64,000 bases of DNA from contig MKVE01000019.1 in NCBI GenBank assembly GCA_001898785.1, positions 74,693 through 138,692 on the forward strand, read 5' to 3'. Positions within the stretch are counted from its first letter, which is position 1; every line of letters begins with the position of its first letter. The notes beneath the pieces were generated by a model, which saw nothing but the letters and a program-made list of their open reading frames with translations, ran no database searches and was not told the DNA's origin. The translations under genes were made by a program, and so were the position numbers. Source of the DNA: Chryseobacterium sp. 36-9 (GTDB lineage: Bacteria; Bacteroidota; Bacteroidia; Flavobacteriales; Weeksellaceae). Positions 1 to 8,898 of the stretch are shown in pieces.

Positions 1-171
1 GCGGGAAAGATTATCACGAAGATTTTTTGAAAGATTTGTCATCTCATCAAAAGAGTGCAGATTCTTACTCCACAGCCAATCATAGACCTGCTTGGCACGA
101 AACGGCTTATCACCAATTGTGCTGAAGTAATCTTTGAGCTGATCGAGGGAAAGTGTGCGGATATCTTTCAA
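1..171 (-). CDS. rlmN: 23S rRNA (adenine-2503-C2)-methyltransferase RlmN, N-terminal part (runs off the window)
   Basis: Only the first 57 codons are present. The translation contains the segments LSLDQLKDYF and PFRAKQVYDWLW, typical of the N-terminal domain of the radical-SAM enzyme RlmN, which methylates A2503 of 23S rRNA and A37 of some tRNAs. The catalytic radical-SAM cysteines lie outside the window. No ATG exists between the upstream in-frame stop and the conserved region, so a TTG at 171 (LKDIRTLS, read as Met) is the best start. It lies 19 bases downstream of a TAnnTTTG -7 box, so the leader is very short. Family call is secure; the exact start is inferred. Confidence 0.85.
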   Translation of the reverse strand, partial: MKDIRTLSLDQLKDYFSTIGDKPFRAKQVYDWLWSKNLHSFDEMTNLSKNLRDNLSR

Positions 172-190
172 TGCTTTCTGAAAATTTTTG

Positions 191-198
191 CAAAGATA
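191..198 (-). promoter_or_regulatory. -7 box TATCTTTG for rlmN
   Basis: Matches the Bacteroidota -7 consensus TAnnTTTG on the minus strand, 19 bases before the TTG start of rlmN. Confidence 0.6.
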
Positions 199-398
199 CG
201 TTTAATGTAACAATTTAAAAATCCAATAATGAAACGATAGATACATTTGATAATCTTGAGTTTTCGTTTTTTTGAAAGATAATTTCTTAGCTAAGTTTTA
301 CATTGATAATTAATTATGATTTGGAAACGGTAATTTTAATTATTGAACTTAAAGTATTGGGAATTATAATTCGACTTTATTAATAGATTGATAATTCT

Positions 399-406
399 TA
401 CATTTG
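399..406 (+). promoter_or_regulatory. -7 box TACATTTG for the GAF-domain gene
   Basis: Exact TAnnTTTG match 16 bases before the ATG at 423. The preceding 200 bases (about 200-398) hold no gene and no other recognisable element. Confidence 0.6.
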
Positions 407-422
407 CATTGATTTTTACCAG

Positions 423-2747
423 ATGAAGTTCCAAGCCTTTTACGACAGCCCATTCATACTGAATTTTTCCTTTGAAAAGCTTATCGAGAAAATGGAAGCA
501 GAAGCTTCTGATAACCCAGAATATGCGCTGTCACATCAGAGAATTCTGGATAAAGCGAAAGAATTTCCCGAACTTCTGAATGGTATTACAAATCTTAATT
601 TCTTTGAGAAAAATGAAACCTTGATGAAGGAGCTTTTGCGTGATCTTTTTCCACCAATGTTGACGGGAAATGAAATCAAGGCAATTGGTTTTCCTTTTTA
701 TAATTTCTTTTTCAATCCTACACAACGTTTTCAGAACATCCTTAAAAATGCCGGCGAAAACTTTGATATGTTTATTAAAGGTCTTGATCCGCATCGTTTT
801 TATGTAATGAGCTGTTGCATTATTTTGAGAAATTTTTATAATGTTCCGCTCAATCTTTCGATGCCGTTTATTTTCGATATTCCGAATGAGGAAGGTATTG
901 TGAACCATTACCGTTTTTTGAATAATGTTGATTTTATTGATGTTAATCCGCTGGAAAATTTCAAAAGATTGACAGAAGAAGAGATTTCTGAATTGCTGGA
1001 TAATTTTGAAGATTACGAATTGTGGAAAGAAAAATTTCCGCCAAAAAGCTGGGAACTGAAAGGTTTTGCTGTCGTTAATTTCTTTGACGCCACAACAGAA
1101 ATTGCAGTTTCCAATCTCAAAACCAAATTGATTAATCTTGAAGATGATGAAAATCTGAAACCGGAACTGAACAAGATTTTCCGTTCGATTTTTCAGGTTC
1201 CTGATTTAGAATTGGGCTATACATCTATCAATCACGAAGAAAACAAATTTGTAAAAACGCCCATCAATGGTGTGATTGATAGTTTTATTCTGTCAGGATT
1301 GAATCATTCCAGAAATGAATTGCTTTGTGAAAAGAATTTTAACACATTAGTAGAATCCAGAAAATACTTCAGCATTTCTGATGTTGAGAAAGTTTACCGG
1401 GAGTTTCCGGACAGTGATTTTGCCAAGCAATTCTACGAATTGGGAATCAAAAGCGCAATTTTTGCGCCTATTATCAAAAACAAAAAAGTTCTTGGAATTA
1501 TCGAACTCGTCTCCAGAAAGAAAATGCTGAACAGCATCAATGCTCAAAAAATGGAAATCGTGATGCCATATCTTGAAGATACGATGGACAGACTATATGA
1601 CGGCATTGAAACGAGAATCCAAGCGATTATCCAACGGGAATATACAGCGATACATCCAAGTGTTTATTGGAAATTCCGACAAGAAGCGGAACGCCACATT
1701 GGTTTCTACAGAGAAGAATTTGATTTGCCTTACCGAAAAATCACTTTTGAAAATCTTACGCCACTTTTTGGACAAACAGATATCAGGAACTCTTCGGTTT
1801 CGAGGAACCTGGCAATTAAAAAAGATTTGGAAATCAATCTGATGCTGATTTCTGATGTTTTCAAGGATCTAAGTTCTGATAATGATTTGGAATCCATTAA
1901 TTTAAAACTGATTCATTTTCAGGAATTATTGGCAAAAGATTTAAAAGCCGACACAGAAAGTCAGGTTCAGAATTTTATTCATAACGAAGTTCATCCTTTG
2001 CTGGAGTCCATCAAGCTTCAGAACGTGAATTATAATCAAATCGTTACAGATTATCATAAACAACTGGATTCTAAAACAGAATTGGTTTATCAGTTCAGGA
2101 AGAAATTTGATGATAGTTTGTCATCGGTCAATAAGTTTTTAGCGGATATCCTGGACAAACGTCAGGAAGAGCAACAGCAAAGGTTTCCATTTTACTACGA
2201 GCGTTTCAAGACGGACGGCGTTGAACATAATATGTATATCGGTTCATCAATTGAACCGGAGCTGACTTACGACCCGATTTTCCTCAAGAATTTAAGGTTA
2301 TGGCAACTGCGTGTGATTTGCGAATCCGAATTGCATTACAAAAAATACAAAGAAACGCTGGATTATTCTCTGGATGTTTCGTCTTTGATTTTAGTTTACA
2401 GCACGCCAATCAGCATCAGATTCAGAATGGATGAAAAACGTTTTGATGTGGACGGAAGTTATAATGCCCGCTACGAAATGATTAAAAAACGTATCGACAA
2501 ATCCCAGGTCAAAAATTCTGACGAACGTATCACACAACCCGGAAAAATCAGCATTATTTATTCTCAGGATGGGGAACGTGAAGAATATTTGAAATTAATC
2601 AAAATCCTTCAGGACCAAAATGTGCTTTCAACTATAGAAGAACTGGAAGTTGAAGATTTACAGGGAATTAACGGTTTGCGAGCTTTGCGTGTTGCGGTTA
2701 ATTATGAGGCAGAAGATGTGGATTATGAGTTTGTGGAAGGGATTTGA
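423..2747 (+). CDS. GAF-domain-containing protein, 774 aa
   Basis: A long soluble protein without signal peptide or membrane segment. Residues about 240-390 resemble a GAF sensor domain: a stretch on question and error-tolerant hydrophobic strands ends in APIIKNKKVLGIIELVSRK, the usual last strands of GAF folds. I see no histidine-kinase, cyclase or other output domain, and the rest (about 400-774) is helical with no motif I recognise. Proteins of this size annotated only as GAF-domain proteins are common in flavobacteria. Ligand and role are unknown. The ATG start follows a -7 box at short distance, and the gene is monocistronic, convergent with the membrane-protein gene downstream. Confidence 0.75.
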   Translation: MKFQAFYDSPFILNFSFEKLIEKMEAEASDNPEYALSHQRILDKAKEFPELLNGITNLNFFEKNETLMKELLRDLFPPMLTGNEIKAIGFPFYNFFFNPTQRFQNILKNAGENFDMFIKGLDPHRFYVMSCCIILRNFYNVPLNLSMPFIFDIPNEEGIVNHYRFLNNVDFIDVNPLENFKRLTEEEISELLDNFEDYELWKEKFPPKSWELKGFAVVNFFDATTEIAVSNLKTKLINLEDDENLKPELNKIFRSIFQVPDLELGYTSINHEENKFVKTPINGVIDSFILSGLNHSRNELLCEKNFNTLVESRKYFSISDVEKVYREFPDSDFAKQFYELGIKSAIFAPIIKNKKVLGIIELVSRKKMLNSINAQKMEIVMPYLEDTMDRLYDGIETRIQAIIQREYTAIHPSVYWKFRQEAERHIGFYREEFDLPYRKITFENLTPLFGQTDIRNSSVSRNLAIKKDLEINLMLISDVFKDLSSDNDLESINLKLIHFQELLAKDLKADTESQVQNFIHNEVHPLLESIKLQNVNYNQIVTDYHKQLDSKTELVYQFRKKFDDSLSSVNKFLADILDKRQEEQQQRFPFYYERFKTDGVEHNMYIGSSIEPELTYDPIFLKNLRLWQLRVICESELHYKKYKETLDYSLDVSSLILVYSTPISIRFRMDEKRFDVDGSYNARYEMIKKRIDKSQVKNSDERITQPGKISIIYSQDGEREEYLKLIKILQDQNVLSTIEELEVEDLQGINGLRALRVAVNYEAEDVDYEFVEGI

Positions 2748-2755
2748 TATTCGGT

Positions 2756-3154
2756 TTAAAAATCAATCATTTGTTGTCGTTGATAATTATAAAATGCCTT
2801 AAAGCTTTTGGAGAAAGCAAGATGATAAATTGCTAATGAATAAATAATCACAACCACAAATAAAGGTGTTTTTGATGCTAAGTCGACTTCAATAAATAAA
2901 ATGCCGGCAATAGAAAGTATTATTGAAAATACAAATAAAGTTAGAGCTAAAATTCGAGCCCAATTTTTTCCAATATAAACCAAGTAAAGCAATCCAACTG
3001 TGAGAATAAATCTAATTATTTGACGGATTAATTTTTTAATATCGATATCAATTTTTGCAGATTGTTCAAAGTAAATTGAAAAAATCGAGAATAGTAAAAT
3101 ACTGATTGATATCAAGATAGTTCTATCTCTTCCTATTTTAATTATCTTATCCAT
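2756..3154 (-). CDS. Small integral membrane protein, 132 aa
   Basis: Four hydrophobic segments (about residues 10-28, 46-63, 67-88 and 95-113) indicate an inner-membrane protein. I do not recognise a family. It starts 15 bases after the stop of the HD/Pycsar-effector-like gene on the same strand, so the two probably form one transcript and may act together, but nothing in the sequence shows how. Low-complexity hydrophobic content rules out a finer call. Confidence 0.65.
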   Translation of the reverse strand: MDKIIKIGRDRTILISISILLFSIFSIYFEQSAKIDIDIKKLIRQIIRFILTVGLLYLVYIGKNWARILALTLFVFSIILSIAGILFIEVDLASKTPLFVVVIIYSLAIYHLAFSKSFKAFYNYQRQQMIDF

Positions 3155-3169
3155 TTCAAGAATAATATT

Positions 3170-4372
3170 CTAAACCGTCACATTCCGAAAAGCCACCACA
3201 AAAGCCACCACAGAAACAATAATTCCAATTGTGAAAACCGTGTAAGTCAGTCTCAATAATTTGTATTTTCTGTTGAGAACAACGCCCAGATAATAGAGGT
3301 CTTTTATCATTGTATCGTATAGATATTGTCGGTCGTTCATCATTTCTTTCATTGCCCAAAGATACTCTTCCATCGGCATTTTGTAGAAGTTTCCGAAGAA
3401 CAAAAGGTTTACTTTTTTCTCCTCGATTTCCTTTCTGGTAAAAGTTCCGCTGGATACTTTCGGTCTTGTGGACATTATCGCCAAAATAATACAAATCACA
3501 CTGAATATGACCATGACAAAAGTCGGAATAATCAAATGCGAATTACTTGGCGCATCCAATTTTGGAATCAAAGATGATAATGCGATTGAAATAATAATCG
3601 CGTTGACGGAAAGCAGAATATTCGCTTTGCTATCGGCAATTTGGCTCAGTTTGGTATGGTTGTTCAATGTCACCCGGAACATCGTTTCTATACCACGTTC
3701 AGGGCTTTCCAGCTTCTCAAGCTTTTTCTTATTCAGAAGTGCTTTATCATTATCTTCAGCTGCTTTTTTCTTTTTTTCTTCTTTCAGATTCTGGATGTGA
3801 GAAAGGATTTTATCCACATTTTTCTCTTTGATTGGCTGCCAGTTTTCTTTAGCAAATTTGGTGTAAAACTGATGTTTTGAAAAGAAAACAATATTAAGCT
3901 CAGACCACTGTTGCTTGCTGAATTTCTGATGATGAACCTCCTTGATTTCCTGTCTCAGATTCTCACAAATCCTGAAATAATCATCCGAAGCCAGATGATA
4001 CAAATCTGCATCTTTTATGATTTCTTCCAGATGATTTTTAGGCTTGTAAAATTTGTCCGTTGCCAGGATCAGTTCTCCGATTTTAGCAATTCTATCTTCG
4101 GGAAATCCATATTGCTTTAAAAAGTTTGCAGCTTCTTTTCGGCTTTCTTCTTCGTGATTATCAGCATCATCAATGTAACCCAAATCGTGAAACCAGCCTG
4201 CCAAAAGCAGATTTTCTGTGTCTTCGGGACCAATGTTTTCTTCTTTTGCAAGGATTTTTATCTTATCAACAACCTGAATCGTGTGGTCAAGATTGTGATA
4301 AGTATAAGCAGAAGATAATCTATCTTTGAATAAATTTTTAACATAATCTTCCGAAATTTTCAAAATATCCAT
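3170..4372 (-). CDS. HD-domain hydrolase fused to a Pycsar-effector-like (DUF5706) membrane domain, 400 aa
   Basis: Residues about 1-190 form an HD phosphohydrolase domain: H26 and H30 in YHNLDH, the H62-D63 pair in GWFHDLGY, and D121/D123 in KDADLYH are the expected metal ligands. A lysine-rich linker (about 185-220) leads to a C-terminal region beginning TMFRVTLNNHTKLSQIADSK, followed by three membrane segments (about 255-275, 285-305, 375-395), which matches the DUF5706 domain used as the effector in Pycsar anti-phage systems. No pyrimidine cyclase gene is nearby. An upstream in-frame TTG at 4390 lies inside a -7 box, so the ATG at 4372 is chosen. The HD domain may hydrolyse a nucleotide signal; this is inference. 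Confidence 0.8.
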   Translation of the reverse strand: MDILKISEDYVKNLFKDRLSSAYTYHNLDHTIQVVDKIKILAKEENIGPEDTENLLLAGWFHDLGYIDDADNHEEESRKEAANFLKQYGFPEDRIAKIGELILATDKFYKPKNHLEEIIKDADLYHLASDDYFRICENLRQEIKEVHHQKFSKQQWSELNIVFFSKHQFYTKFAKENWQPIKEKNVDKILSHIQNLKEEKKKKAAEDNDKALLNKKKLEKLESPERGIETMFRVTLNNHTKLSQIADSKANILLSVNAIIISIALSSLIPKLDAPSNSHLIIPTFVMVIFSVICIILAIMSTRPKVSSGTFTRKEIEEKKVNLLFFGNFYKMPMEEYLWAMKEMMNDRQYLYDTMIKDLYYLGVVLNRKYKLLRLTYTVFTIGIIVSVVAFVVAFRNVTV

Positions 4373-4387
4373 AAAAGCAATTTGGAA

Positions 4388-4395
4388 CAAATTTA
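4388..4395 (-). promoter_or_regulatory. -7 box TAAATTTG for the HD/Pycsar-effector-like gene
   Basis: Exact TAnnTTTG match on the minus strand, 15 bases before the chosen ATG; it overlaps a competing in-frame TTG and so argues against that start. Confidence 0.65.
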
Positions 4396-4471
4396 AGAAA
4401 GTATTTATAGCTTATTAATTTTAATTTTGTTAAATATTGTTAGAGTTTGACTAATTTCGTGAATATTTGAA

Positions 4472-4650
4472 ATCAAAATCGTCAGGTCGAACTTGTCGAA
4501 GCCTTTAACTTAAATATTTAATTTTATTTATGGCAGCTTAATCCGCCTTCCGCTCCCAATCTTTTTTGCAGAAGATTTTAGATTAAATAGTTTTTAAGTG
4601 TAAGCAAAAAAGGATTTCCGCTCAAGTCGGGCTGCGTGCGATTCATTGGT
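4472..4650. repeat. Intergenic repeats: TTCGAC-type fragment and a hairpin repeat of the AGCGG/AAAAAAG family (copy A)
   Basis: From 4480 there is a degenerate copy of the GTCAGGCTGAGCGNAGTCGAAG-like sequence. From about 4531 to 4650, read on the minus strand, there is a left arm GCCCGACTTGAGCGGAAATC then CCTTTTTTGC, and a right arm GCAAAAAAGATTGGGAGCGG. The arms pair around the T6/A6 runs. Copies B (22066-22165) and C (31849-31990) share both arms. Confidence 0.6.
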
Positions 4651-4680
4651 AAGAATTACCTTTAATATTGAAAATCATTT

Positions 4681-7600
4681 ATGAGATACATATACCAATT
4701 ATATCTTTTTATCATACTTCTGTTCGTTGCGATTTCCTGCGCTGTTCAAAACGCCGATTACGGAAAAAATGCCAAAAACTTTGTGAAAAACCCAACGATT
4801 AAAGATAGCATCATTCACACTTTTTATTTGGTTGGTGATGCTGGGAATCTTGATCAGGATGAAGCTTTCCACAATATGAATATTCTGAAAGATTCATTAT
4901 CCAAAGCTCCGGAAAATAGTACTTTGATGTTTTTGGGAGATAATATTTATCCAGTCGGAATGCCAAAAAATGAGGACGAACATAGAGCTTTGGCGGAGAA
5001 AAAAATGGATAACCAGATTTCATTATCTCAACAGTTCAAAGGAAAAACGATTTTCATTCCCGGCAATCACGATTGGTACAACAACGGCATCAAAGGTTTG
5101 AAAAGAGAAGAAGATTATGTTACAGAAAAACTGAATGACAAATCGGCTTTCGGACCAAGAAACGGCTGTCCCATTGAAACCAGAAAAATCAACAAAAAAC
5201 TGACTTTGATTTTAGTGGACGCAGAATGGGTTTTGGCAAATTGGGACAAAAATCCGGGTATCAATGAAAAATGCGACCTCAAAACCCGCGAAGATTTCTA
5301 TACAGAATTCGAAGACCAGCTGAATAAAAATCAGAACAAAACCATTGTTGTGGCAACACATCATCCATTGATGACGAACGGCTCACACGGCGGAAAATAT
5401 TCTTGGGAAAAGCAGATTTTTCCTTTGGAAAATAAAATTCCACTCCCGGTTTTAGGTTCAATTATCAATTTGACAAGGGCAACCGGCGGAATCACACATC
5501 AGGATATCAGCAATCAGAATTATAAAAATCTGGCAGACCGACTGAAAACTTTGATTGGCGGAAGGAAAAATGTCATCGTAGTTTCTGGTCACGACCATAA
5601 TTTGCAATACATCGAGCAAGGCGACATCAGACAAATCGTTAGCGGCGCAGGTTCCAAAACGGAATCTGCAAAAGCCATTGGAAGTAATGATTTTTCATTT
5701 GGAAAAAACGGATACGCAGAACTGAAAATCTCAAAATCAGGAAATGCTGAAGTGAATTTTTACACTCTTAATCCAAAAAAATCGGAATTGTTATTCAGAA
5801 AAACGGTTTTGGAAAACGAATCGAAAATTGCGAAAGATTACCCGAATCAATTTCCTCAAAATACAGAAGCCTCGATTTATGATTCTGCAATGACGAAGAA
5901 AAGTAAGTTCTACGAGTTTCTGTGGGGAAAGCATTACCGTGAATATTATTCGAAAAAAATCAATGTCAAAAATCTGGAATTGGACACATTATTTGGTGGC
6001 GTGAAACCCGATAGAGCAGGAGGCGGACATCAAACCAAATCCCTTCGTCTGGAAACCAAATCCGGAAATGAATACGTGATTCGTGCGCTGAAAAAAAGCG
6101 GTGTAAGATTTTTGCAGGCTGTGGCGTTCAAAAATCAATATGTAATTGATGATTTTTCGGATAGTTATGCGGACAAATTTTTGTTGGATTTTTACACGAC
6201 TTCTCATCCTTACACGCCTTTGGTAATCGGTGGAATGGCAGACAAATTGGGAATTCGTCACACAACACCGGAGTTATTTTACATTCCAAAACAGAAAACT
6301 CTTAAAAATTTCAATGAGAATTTTGGAAATGAATTGTATTATCTCGAAGACCGACCAATGGAAACCGAGGAAAATCCGAACAAAGTTCTCGGAACTGATG
6401 AAGTAATCCTGAATCTTGCCAAAGATGAAAAATATAAAATGGATGAAAAAGCGTGGATCAAAGCACGTTTGTTCGATATGCTGATTGGCGATTGGGACAG
6501 GCATCACGATCAATGGAAATTCGAATCCAGGAAAGAAAATGGCAACGTGATTTACAGCCCGATTCCGAAAGACAGAGACCAGGCTTTTTCAAAATATGAC
6601 GGTTTTATCACGGGAATCCTGATGGAATTTCCTGATCTGAAACATATGCAGACTTTTGATCATCAGATTGAAAGCGTGAAGTGGTTTAACCGTGAACCTT
6701 ATCCGTTGGATTTGATTTTTGCTAAAAATTCTAATGGAAAAGACTGGCAGGGTTTAGCAGAATTTATTCAAAATCATTTATCGGAAAATGACATTAGAGA
6801 AGCTTTTAAAAACCTTCCAAAAGAAGTTCAGGATAAAGTTTCAGAAGATTTGATTCAGAAATTACTGACGAGAAAAAATGACCTTCAAAAATATGCTTCG
6901 GCTTATTTCAAATTCCTTCAGGAAAAAGTGGTATTGACCGGAACTGACAAAAAAGACAAATTTGTAGTCACCAGATTACCGAATAACGAAACGGAAGTCA
7001 AAATCATCAGACTGAAAAAATCGGGAGAAGAATTGCAATCATCCAAGCTTTATTCGGGTTTGATGACCAAAGAAATCATATTGTATGGTCTGGATGACGA
7101 TGACGAATTTATTGTTGAAGGAAAACCACATTCGAACATCAAAATCAAACTTTTGGGAGGTTTGGATAACGATAAATATTCGGTTTTCAACTCCAGGAAA
7201 GTGACGATTTACGATTATAAAAGTAAACCGAACAATTTCGAAAATAAAGGAAGTGCAACTCTGAAGTTGACTGATGACTATGACATCAACCAGTACAACT
7301 ACAGAAACCCGAAATATAATGTTTTTACCACATTTATGAATTTCAATTTCAATCCGGATGATGCCTTGGCGATTGGTTTTAATGCAGATTATACCGTGAA
7401 TGATTTTATCAAGAATCCGTTTTCTCAGAAACACCATTTTACAGCCAATTATTTCACAGGAACGAGAGGTTATGAACTGGCTTATCAGGGGATGTTTCCA
7501 TTGTTGAAAGGTAAGTGGTTTTACGGCTTGGATACGAGGGTCACGAGTTCTCATTACATCAGAAATTTCTACGGCATTGGTAATGAGACAGTTAATCCGA

Positions 7601-8358
7601 AGGAAGAATTTGGAGATCGCTTTAATAATGTCAGAGCTCGGGAGTTTGGATTTTCGCCGTCTATTAACTGGAACAAAAATGCGTCAACATTCTCTGCAAA
7701 ACTGAATTACGAAATTCTGAAAATCGATAGAACGGCTAATCGCTATATTTCAATTCCTGGTGTCATCAATGACGACGTTTTCAAATCGAAACAGTTTGGT
7801 GGAGCCGATTTGTCGTTCAATTATGAGAATTATGACAACAAAGCGAATCCAAAATTGGGAATGAAATTCGATATCAGAACGGTTTGGAATATGAATCTTC
7901 AAAACACGGACAGACAATATACTTCACTGGAAACAGGGCTTGGTTTCCTGCATTATCTGACGCAAAATCAAAGATTGGTTTGGTCTTCTTATGCGAAGAC
8001 AAAATGGCTTTTTGGTAACGATTACGAGTTTTATCAAATGGCGACGTTGGGTGGAAACAAAGATTTGCGAGGTTTCCGTTTTAACCGTTTTTATGGGAAA
8101 AATTCTTTTTATCAAACCTCGGATTTGAGATATGAAGTCGGTAAAATCAAGAATTCAATTTTACCTTTGAGCTATGGATTTTTCGGCGGGTTTGATTTAG
8201 GTAGAGTTTGGAATCCGAATGAAAGTTCTAATAAATGGCATAATTCGTACGGTGGTGGATTTTGGCTGAATGCGGTTGATGCGATTTCTGCCAATCTTTC
8301 TTATTTTACATCGTCAGACGGAGGAAGATTGGTTGTCGGGATTGGCGGGACTTTTTAA
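4681..8358 (+). CDS. Outer-membrane protein with calcineurin-like phosphoesterase, kinase-like central region and C-terminal beta-barrel, 1225 aa
   Basis: The N terminus is a lipoprotein-type signal ending at C20 (FVAISC). Residues 45-360 carry the metallophosphoesterase motifs: D53 in GDAG, GDN at 86-88, GNHD at 128-131, H227-H228 and GHDH at 303-306. Residues about 440-650 contain VIRALKK, then GDWDRHHDQW at 603-612 and KDRDQAF at 630-636, an arrangement resembling the catalytic DRH and metal-binding D of HipA/PI4-kinase-type folds (my inference). Residues from about 880 to 1225 alternate as beta strands and end in an aromatic strand, as in Omp85/surface-antigen barrels. The protein probably sits in the outer membrane with enzymatic domains anchored to it. 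Substrates are unknown. Confidence 0.8.
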   Translation: MRYIYQLYLFIILLFVAISCAVQNADYGKNAKNFVKNPTIKDSIIHTFYLVGDAGNLDQDEAFHNMNILKDSLSKAPENSTLMFLGDNIYPVGMPKNEDEHRALAEKKMDNQISLSQQFKGKTIFIPGNHDWYNNGIKGLKREEDYVTEKLNDKSAFGPRNGCPIETRKINKKLTLILVDAEWVLANWDKNPGINEKCDLKTREDFYTEFEDQLNKNQNKTIVVATHHPLMTNGSHGGKYSWEKQIFPLENKIPLPVLGSIINLTRATGGITHQDISNQNYKNLADRLKTLIGGRKNVIVVSGHDHNLQYIEQGDIRQIVSGAGSKTESAKAIGSNDFSFGKNGYAELKISKSGNAEVNFYTLNPKKSELLFRKTVLENESKIAKDYPNQFPQNTEASIYDSAMTKKSKFYEFLWGKHYREYYSKKINVKNLELDTLFGGVKPDRAGGGHQTKSLRLETKSGNEYVIRALKKSGVRFLQAVAFKNQYVIDDFSDSYADKFLLDFYTTSHPYTPLVIGGMADKLGIRHTTPELFYIPKQKTLKNFNENFGNELYYLEDRPMETEENPNKVLGTDEVILNLAKDEKYKMDEKAWIKARLFDMLIGDWDRHHDQWKFESRKENGNVIYSPIPKDRDQAFSKYDGFITGILMEFPDLKHMQTFDHQIESVKWFNREPYPLDLIFAKNSNGKDWQGLAEFIQNHLSENDIREAFKNLPKEVQDKVSEDLIQKLLTRKNDLQKYASAYFKFLQEKVVLTGTDKKDKFVVTRLPNNETEVKIIRLKKSGEELQSSKLYSGLMTKEIILYGLDDDDEFIVEGKPHSNIKIKLLGGLDNDKYSVFNSRKVTIYDYKSKPNNFENKGSATLKLTDDYDINQYNYRNPKYNVFTTFMNFNFNPDDALAIGFNADYTVNDFIKNPFSQKHHFTANYFTGTRGYELAYQGMFPLLKGKWFYGLDTRVTSSHYIRNFYGIGNETVNPKEEFGDRFNNVRAREFGFSPSINWNKNASTFSAKLNYEILKIDRTANRYISIPGVINDDVFKSKQFGGADLSFNYENYDNKANPKLGMKFDIRTVWNMNLQNTDRQYTSLETGLGFLHYLTQNQRLVWSSYAKTKWLFGNDYEFYQMATLGGNKDLRGFRFNRFYGKNSFYQTSDLRYEVGKIKNSILPLSYGFFGGFDLGRVWNPNESSNKWHNSYGGGFWLNAVDAISANLSYFTSSDGGRLVVGIGGTF

Positions 8359-8364
8359 AATGTA

Positions 8365-8898
8365 ATGATGATTGAAACCAAACGACTGCTTCTAAAACCT
8401 TATTCGCTGGATTTTGCTAAGGCGTTTTATACTAAATTTCAAAACGATAAAGACTATCTTGAAGATTACTTTTCCAGAACTCTAACTAAAACTCTGGAAG
8501 ACACAGAGTTGTATTTTCAAAAGAAAATTGAAAATTTTAAAAGTGAAGAAGGTTTCTATTTTGGGATTTTCTTTAAAGAATCAGATGAATTGATCGGTCA
8601 TATTTCTGTAAGGTAAATCGACTGGACAGTTCCGAAAGGTGAGTTGGCATACTTTATTTTTAATGATTTTTCGGGTAATAAATATTCTTATGAAGCTTTG
8701 GAGGCATTTCGTGATTGGTCTGTTTCTGTAAAAGGGTTGATTAGAATTTTTATGAAGATTGCACCGGATAATATTGCCAGCAAAAAAGTAGCGGAGTTTT
8801 GTAATTTCGAATTTGAAGGTTTGCTGAAAAATGACTATCGAAAAAGACAAAAAGTTCTTACGGATATGTTGCTTTATTCGTTTACGAAGACTGATTAA
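8365..8898 (+). pseudogene. GNAT family acetyltransferase interrupted by an in-frame TAA
   Basis: Codons 1-83 encode the first half of a ribosomal-protein-type GNAT acetyltransferase (MIETKRLLLKPYS ... GHISVR). A TAA at 8614-8616 stops it. Directly after, in the same frame, IDWTVPKGELAYFI and later NIASKKVAEFCNFEFEGLL continue the family to a stop at 8896-8898. The two halves add up to the normal length of about 177 residues. No frameshift is involved, so this is a single nonsense change. The last 17 bases overlap the convergent acyltransferase gene. A restart at the TTG at 8644 is possible but would give only the second half. Confidence 0.75.

Noticed and set aside
3326-4329. Several plus-strand frames opposite the HD/Pycsar-effector gene
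   Set aside because: They are antisense to a well-supported gene and have no protein features of their own.
2756-4372. Complete Pycsar anti-phage system
   Set aside because: No pyrimidine nucleotide cyclase gene is adjacent; only the effector-like domain is present.
8596-8643. Stop-codon readthrough or selenocysteine-type recoding in the GNAT gene
   Set aside because: The stop is TAA, which is not used for recoding of that sort, and no supporting structure is visible; a nonsense mutation is simpler.
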